Source: Flavobacteriales bacterium
GTDB lineage: Bacteria; Bacteroidota; Bacteroidia; Flavobacteriales; Flavobacteriaceae
Length of the DNA stretch: 32,816 nt
NCBI GenBank assembly: GCA_024641135.1
Contig: JAHEDS010000026.1
Location: forward strand, 1 to 32,816
Direction of reading: 5' to 3'
Position numbers and translations under genes: made by a program. Shown here piece by piece: positions 28,543 through 32,816 of the stretch. Within the stretch, counting starts at the first letter, position 1, and each line of letters opens with the position of its first letter. Under the pieces are notes generated by a model. That model had not been told where the DNA came from, did not search any database, and worked only from the letters and a program-made list of their open reading frames with translations.

Positions 28543-29694
28543 CTAATTATTAATTAAATGGGTACCTTCTTCCAAGCTGATGTAATAGATGGAACAGTCT
28601 TTTTTAAATTGTTGTTTATAAGCTGTAGAAATAGTATCAGCGTAATTCTGTAATTCGTCTTTTTTAACAATGTTAATGGTACAACCACCAAAACCACCGC
28701 CCATCATTCTTGCACCTATTACACTTGGATTATGCTTTGCCTTTTCAACTAAAAAATCCAACTCCTCACAACTAATTTTAAATTGAAACTGAGCACCTTT
28801 ATGGGCCTCAAAAAGAAGCTCTCCTAACCCTTCAATATTATTTTCAGCTATCATTTTAGCCGCTTTTAATACCCTGTCGTTTTCTTGAATGACGTATAAA
28901 GCCTTCTGGAATTCATCTTCAGAAAGTTGATTTTTGATAACGTTTAAATGCTCTTGAGTGGCATCTCTTAGGGCTTTTAAATTTAGTAACCCGGCTACCT
29001 TTTCACAAACATTACGGCGATCATTATATTCAGCATCTACTAATTTGTGAGTAACATTTGTGTTAATTAGTAACAATTCATAGTCTTCAAAATCGATTTT
29101 TATAGACTTTGCTTTTTGAGTCCTGCAATCTAAAAGTATGGCATGATCTTTTTCTCCGAACATACTGGAGAACTGATCCATAATCCCACAACGTACCCCT
29201 ACATAATGATGTTCAGCCATTTGGGAAATTAAAATCATATCTTCTTTTTTTAAACCCAAATCAAACAGTTCATTTAAGCCAAAAACGACACTATTTTCCA
29301 GGGCTGCTGATGAAGATAACCCTGCTCCATTTGGAATATCACCCCCAAAAACAAGATTGAATGGCGGAGTATTTATTCCTTTTTTTTGGAGTTCTCCAAC
29401 AATACCAAGAATATAGTTTCTCCAGTTACCATTAGGAACAGCTTCTATATTTTCTGGAATAAATTCAAATTTTTCATTTAAATCGGAGGCAAAAACTGAA
29501 CAATAATCATTTTTACTTTTACCTAAAGCAGCAACTATCCCTTTATTAATAGCCGCCGGTAACACAAAACCATCATTATAATCGGTATGTTCCCCTATTA
29601 TATTGATTCTTCCTGGAGATTTTACTAATATAGGATCTGAACTATATAGCCTTTTATATGTTTGGCTAATATTATTTATAAATGTTTGTGTCAT
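28543..29694 (-). CDS. galK: Galactokinase
   Basis: 383 aa; VKSPGRINIIGEHTDYNDGFVLPAAI, GGDIPNGAGLSSSAALE, GVRCGIMDQFSSMFG, GARMMGGGFGGCTINIV. Confidence 0.96.
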   Translation of the reverse strand: MTQTFINNISQTYKRLYSSDPILVKSPGRINIIGEHTDYNDGFVLPAAINKGIVAALGKSKNDYCSVFASDLNEKFEFIPENIEAVPNGNWRNYILGIVGELQKKGINTPPFNLVFGGDIPNGAGLSSSAALENSVVFGLNELFDLGLKKEDMILISQMAEHHYVGVRCGIMDQFSSMFGEKDHAILLDCRTQKAKSIKIDFEDYELLLINTNVTHKLVDAEYNDRRNVCEKVAGLLNLKALRDATQEHLNVIKNQLSEDEFQKALYVIQENDRVLKAAKMIAENNIEGLGELLFEAHKGAQFQFKISCEELDFLVEKAKHNPSVIGARMMGGGFGGCTINIVKKDELQNYADTISTAYKQQFKKDCSIYYISLEEGTHLINN

Positions 29695-29743
29695 GTTTAA
29701 TTAATCTTTCATATTTTAAAGCTTATGTTGCATAAACCTTTAT

Positions 29744-30742
29744 TTAAAGTGAATTTCTAATTATTAAATCATTTGGGTTTTCAATTAAAAATCGCTCCTT
29801 ATTTATTATCATTTGAGCCAGCCGCTTCCCCATTTGTTTAAAATCTGTCGAAATAGTTGTTATGCCACCTTCAACTATTTCTTTAAGTAAGGTTTCATTA
29901 TAGGAAATTATACCAATATCCTTACCTAATTTAAGGTTTTGATCTCGCATTTTTTTTATTAAAACAATCAGGTTTTGATCATCCAATATTAAATAAACTT
30001 CTCCTTTAACAAGTTTTCTGTGTTCTAGAGTATTTATTACTTCGTGTTGAAAATTGGTGTTTTTTCTGAATTTTTGAAATCCTACTAACATACCCTGAGG
30101 TTGTTTTTTTTCAGGAAACAATAACACAATCTTCTCATATTTATTTAATAAGGTTATAGCTCTTTTTAAACTGTTATAGATATCATCTTCAAAATTTTGA
30201 AATACGCCTGGATATTGCTTGAGCTCGTTGTGAGTTTGATCTAATATATAAACCTTATCTGAAGGCAATTTTTCAATAATCTTATCTGTTTGATTCAAAT
30301 TGGCCGGCATAATCACATAATAATTATAGCTTCCAATATTGTCACAAATAAGCTTTGAAAACATATCATAACTAAAATGATGAAAGAATATATCAACCTG
30401 AATATTGTCGTTTAGATTATTTACAAATGAATTATACAAATCTTCTTTAAAGGTATTTAGCTCATCAAAGAGCAAAAATATTTTTTGAGTCACCTCTATA
30501 CTTTCACTTTTTAAATAATAACCCTTTCCTACAACAGATTCTATAATCCCTCTAACTTTTAACTCGTTAAAAGCCATTAAAACCGTATCTCTAGAAAGTG
30601 AAAATTTGTTTCTAACAGCATTAATAGATGGTAGCGAATCGCCCTTTTTTAACTTACCTGAAACTACAGCGTTTTCAATCGAAAGCACTATTTGCTTATA
30701 TTTTGGCAACCCAATATTTTCTTCTACAGATATAATACTCAT
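29744..30742 (-). CDS. GntR-family transcriptional regulator with C-terminal LacI-like sugar-sensing domain
   Basis: 332 aa; GntR wHTH LPKYKQIVLSIENAVVSGKLKKGDSLPSINAVRNKFSLSRDTVLMAFNELKVRGIIESVVGKGYYL; C-terminal KDIGIISYNETLLKEIVEGGITTISTDFKQMGKRLAQMI is LacI/PBP1-like. Confidence 0.88.
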   Translation of the reverse strand: MSIISVEENIGLPKYKQIVLSIENAVVSGKLKKGDSLPSINAVRNKFSLSRDTVLMAFNELKVRGIIESVVGKGYYLKSESIEVTQKIFLLFDELNTFKEDLYNSFVNNLNDNIQVDIFFHHFSYDMFSKLICDNIGSYNYYVIMPANLNQTDKIIEKLPSDKVYILDQTHNELKQYPGVFQNFEDDIYNSLKRAITLLNKYEKIVLLFPEKKQPQGMLVGFQKFRKNTNFQHEVINTLEHRKLVKGEVYLILDDQNLIVLIKKMRDQNLKLGKDIGIISYNETLLKEIVEGGITTISTDFKQMGKRLAQMIINKERFLIENPNDLIIRNSL

Positions 30743-30746
30743 GTTA

Positions 30747-30754
30747 CAAATATA
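30747..30754 (-). promoter_or_regulatory. Candidate -7 box (TATATTTG) of the GntR/gal operon promoter
   Basis: Minus-strand TATATTTG matches the Bacteroidetes TAnnTTTG consensus; ends 4 nt before the annotated ATG. Confidence 0.5.
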
Positions 30755-30760
30755 ATAAAA

Positions 30761-30780
30761 ACCGGTAGGTACTGGTAGGT
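30761..30780 (+). promoter_or_regulatory. Putative GntR-family operator: tandem 10-bp direct repeat
   Basis: ACCGGTAGGT ACTGGTAGGT, two consecutive 10-mers differing at one base, in the 82-bp divergent intergenic region between gntR and GH53. Confidence 0.6.
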
Positions 30781-30824
30781 TTTTATATAAATTTTATTTA
30801 TTTTAGCTTCTTAATAATTTTACC

Positions 30825-31973
30825 ATGAAAATTGAAAAAATATTCAATTATTGCTTATTGGTACTAATGCTGTTATCATGTTCATCTGGAAATGACATAC
30901 CAAATAATCCTGATGACGAACCAATTCCTGATAAACCCACTTTATTTTATTATGGTGCAGATTTATCATATGTAAATGAAATGGAAGATTGCGGGGCTAT
31001 TTATATAAACGCTAACAATGCTACAAAAGACCCATATGTGATTTTTAAAGAAGCTGGGGCTAATTTGATTAGAATTCGATTATGGAATAACCCAACTTGG
31101 ACAAATTATTCTAATTATAATGACGTAAAAAAATCTATTCAACGCGCTAAAGACCTTAACATGAAAGTCTTGCTTGATTTTCATTATTCAGATACGTGGG
31201 CAGACCCCAGTAAACAACAAATTCCTTCCGCTTGGCTGAATTCAATTAATGATACACCAGCCTTGGGCGACTTATTATACAATTACACTTATAATACATT
31301 AAATGAATTATCTAGATCTGATTTACTTCCTGATATTGTTCAAATTGGTAATGAAATAAATCCGATGATACTTCAGGACGGCGAACTACAATGGCCAATT
31401 GACTGGATTAGAAATTCTACGCTCTTAAATAAAGGTATCAGAGCTGTTAGAGATATCTCAACTGCAAAAAATAAAACTGTTGAAGTCATGTTGCACATTG
31501 CACAACCTGAAAATGGCTTATGGTGGTTTGATCAGGCAACAAAAAATGGCGTTACAGATTTTGACTGGATTGGATTATCTTATTATCCTATTTGGTCAGA
31601 TTATAATTTAAATAACCTTGCAACGCCTTTGTCTACTTTAATAAATACTTATAAAAAACGCCTTATGATTGTTGAAACTGCATATCCTTTTACGCTTACA
31701 AATGCAGATAGTGCCAATAATATATTAGGTAGTGATGCGCTAATTGATGGATATCCAGCAACTCAACAAGGTCAATTAAATTATCTGAACAAATTAAAAA
31801 CTATTGTTAAAAATGCTGGTGGTGAAGGTGTTATTTATTGGGAACCTGCTTGGGTTTCTACAGGTTGTAGCACACTTTGGGGACAAGGCTCTCATTGGGA
31901 TAACGCCACTTTATTCGATCATGACTACAAGGCTACTTTAGGTATGCAATTTTATAATGGATCATTACAATAA
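30825..31973 (+). CDS. GH53 arabinogalactan endo-beta-1,4-galactanase, predicted lipoprotein
   Basis: 382 aa; lipobox MLLSC; FYYGADLSYVNEMEDCGAIY, GANLIRIRLWNNPTW, MKVLLDFHYSDTWADPSKQQIPSAW, IVQIGNEINPMILQ, MIVETAYPF, GVIYWEPAWVS. Confidence 0.93.
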   Translation: MKIEKIFNYCLLVLMLLSCSSGNDIPNNPDDEPIPDKPTLFYYGADLSYVNEMEDCGAIYINANNATKDPYVIFKEAGANLIRIRLWNNPTWTNYSNYNDVKKSIQRAKDLNMKVLLDFHYSDTWADPSKQQIPSAWLNSINDTPALGDLLYNYTYNTLNELSRSDLLPDIVQIGNEINPMILQDGELQWPIDWIRNSTLLNKGIRAVRDISTAKNKTVEVMLHIAQPENGLWWFDQATKNGVTDFDWIGLSYYPIWSDYNLNNLATPLSTLINTYKKRLMIVETAYPFTLTNADSANNILGSDALIDGYPATQQGQLNYLNKLKTIVKNAGGEGVIYWEPAWVSTGCSTLWGQGSHWDNATLFDHDYKATLGMQFYNGSLQ

Positions 31974-31979
31974 TAACTC

Positions 31980-32816
31980 ATGAGATATTTTACGCATATA
32001 TTATTTCTTCTCTGCATCATAACTTCTATCGGAACGATGAAAGCACAAACAAGAGACGTCATCACACTAAAAAAGGGATGGACATTTAATAAAGGAAAGC
32101 ATCCAGAAGCCATAAAAAGTAATTTCGATGATTCTAATTGGGAACATGTTTCTGTTCCTCATGATTGGGCCATTTATGGGCCTTTTAATAAAGACATCGA
32201 TAAACAGGTTGTTGCCATTGAACAAAACGGTGAAGAGGTAGCTTCAGAAAAAACAGGAAGAACTGGCGCTTTACCATATATTGGAGAAGCCTGGTACAGA
32301 CATACGTTTTCATTACCAAATTTCAATACCAATAAAAAAGCGATTATTCTGTTTGAAGGGGCCATGAGCCAGCCAGAAGTATTTATTAATGGTCAAAAAG
32401 TTGGGGAGTGGAAATATGGTTATGCTTATTTTTATTTCGATATAACTGATTACATTTCAACCACTCAAGAGAATATATTAGCTGTAAAGTTATCAAATCA
32501 AGGAGAGTCTTCAAGATGGTACCCAGGAGCAGGTTTATATAGAAACGTTAGCATTATTTTAAAAAACAAGGAAAGCATTGACCAATGGGGAACATTTATT
32601 ACAACGCCATTAATTACTAAAGCAATAGCTAAAGTTAATATTAAAACCAAAGTCTCTGGAAACAGTTTAAGAATAGTGACTACTATTCATGATGCTGATG
32701 GCAACACCGTTAATTCTAATGAAACAGCTGAACTTTTCGATAATGAATTCGAACAAAATATAGCTGTTAATAATCCAAATCTTTGGAGTCCTGAATTCCC
32801 ATATCTATACACAGCT
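31980..32816 (+). CDS. GH2 beta-galactosidase-like protein, N-terminal part, truncated by window edge
   Basis: ATG at 31980; signal peptide then TLKKGWTFNKGKHPEAIKSNFDDSNWEHVSVPHDWAIYGPFN, GEAWYRHTFSLP, LFEGAMSQPEVFINGQKVGEWKYGYAYFYFDIT, WYPGAGLYRNVSI; open at the right edge. Confidence 0.85.
   Translation, partial: MRYFTHILFLLCIITSIGTMKAQTRDVITLKKGWTFNKGKHPEAIKSNFDDSNWEHVSVPHDWAIYGPFNKDIDKQVVAIEQNGEEVASEKTGRTGALPYIGEAWYRHTFSLPNFNTNKKAIILFEGAMSQPEVFINGQKVGEWKYGYAYFYFDITDYISTTQENILAVKLSNQGESSRWYPGAGLYRNVSIILKNKESIDQWGTFITTPLITKAIAKVNIKTKVSGNSLRIVTTIHDADGNTVNSNETAELFDNEFEQNIAVNNPNLWSPEFPYLYTA

Noticed and set aside
1-32816. Mobile element, phage, defence or biosynthetic cluster
   Set aside because: No transposase, integrase, phage, toxin-antitoxin, restriction or NRPS/PKS-like protein appears among the ORFs; no tRNA or rRNA recognised by eye.

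Overview
This is an AT-rich Bacteroidetes (Flavobacteriaceae-like) window dominated by two adjacent carbohydrate-utilisation loci. (A) An alpha-glucan (starch/maltodextrin) polysaccharide utilisation locus spans about 1250-24844. Its minus-strand operon encodes, in transcription order, an MFS sugar transporter, beta-phosphoglucomutase, a GH65 phosphorylase, a SusA-like GH13, an esterase with a starch-binding-like N-terminus, two GH13 enzymes and a GH97 (SusB-like). A LacI-type regulator lies just upstream. The divergent plus-strand operon encodes SusC, SusD, a SusE/F-like protein with three tandem modules, and a GH13 amylase with a type IX secretion C-terminal domain. (B) A beta-galactan/galactose locus spans about 24902-32816. 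It contains a clan GH-A glycosidase, galT, galK and a GntR-type regulator on the minus strand, with a GH53 endo-galactanase and a truncated GH2 on the plus strand. The left edge holds an unrelated truncated TesB-like thioesterase and a MORN-repeat protein. The cis structures I can read directly are a LacI-type operator pair, a tandem 10-bp repeat next to a -7 box at the GntR promoter, and three intrinsic-terminator-like hairpins. I see no CRISPR array, tRNA, rRNA or transposon. The overall architecture matches known PUL logic. The least conventional elements are the esterase with the starch-binding-like domain, the mosaic SusE/F repeats, the galK/galT-linked GH-A enzyme and the possible leaderless GntR start.
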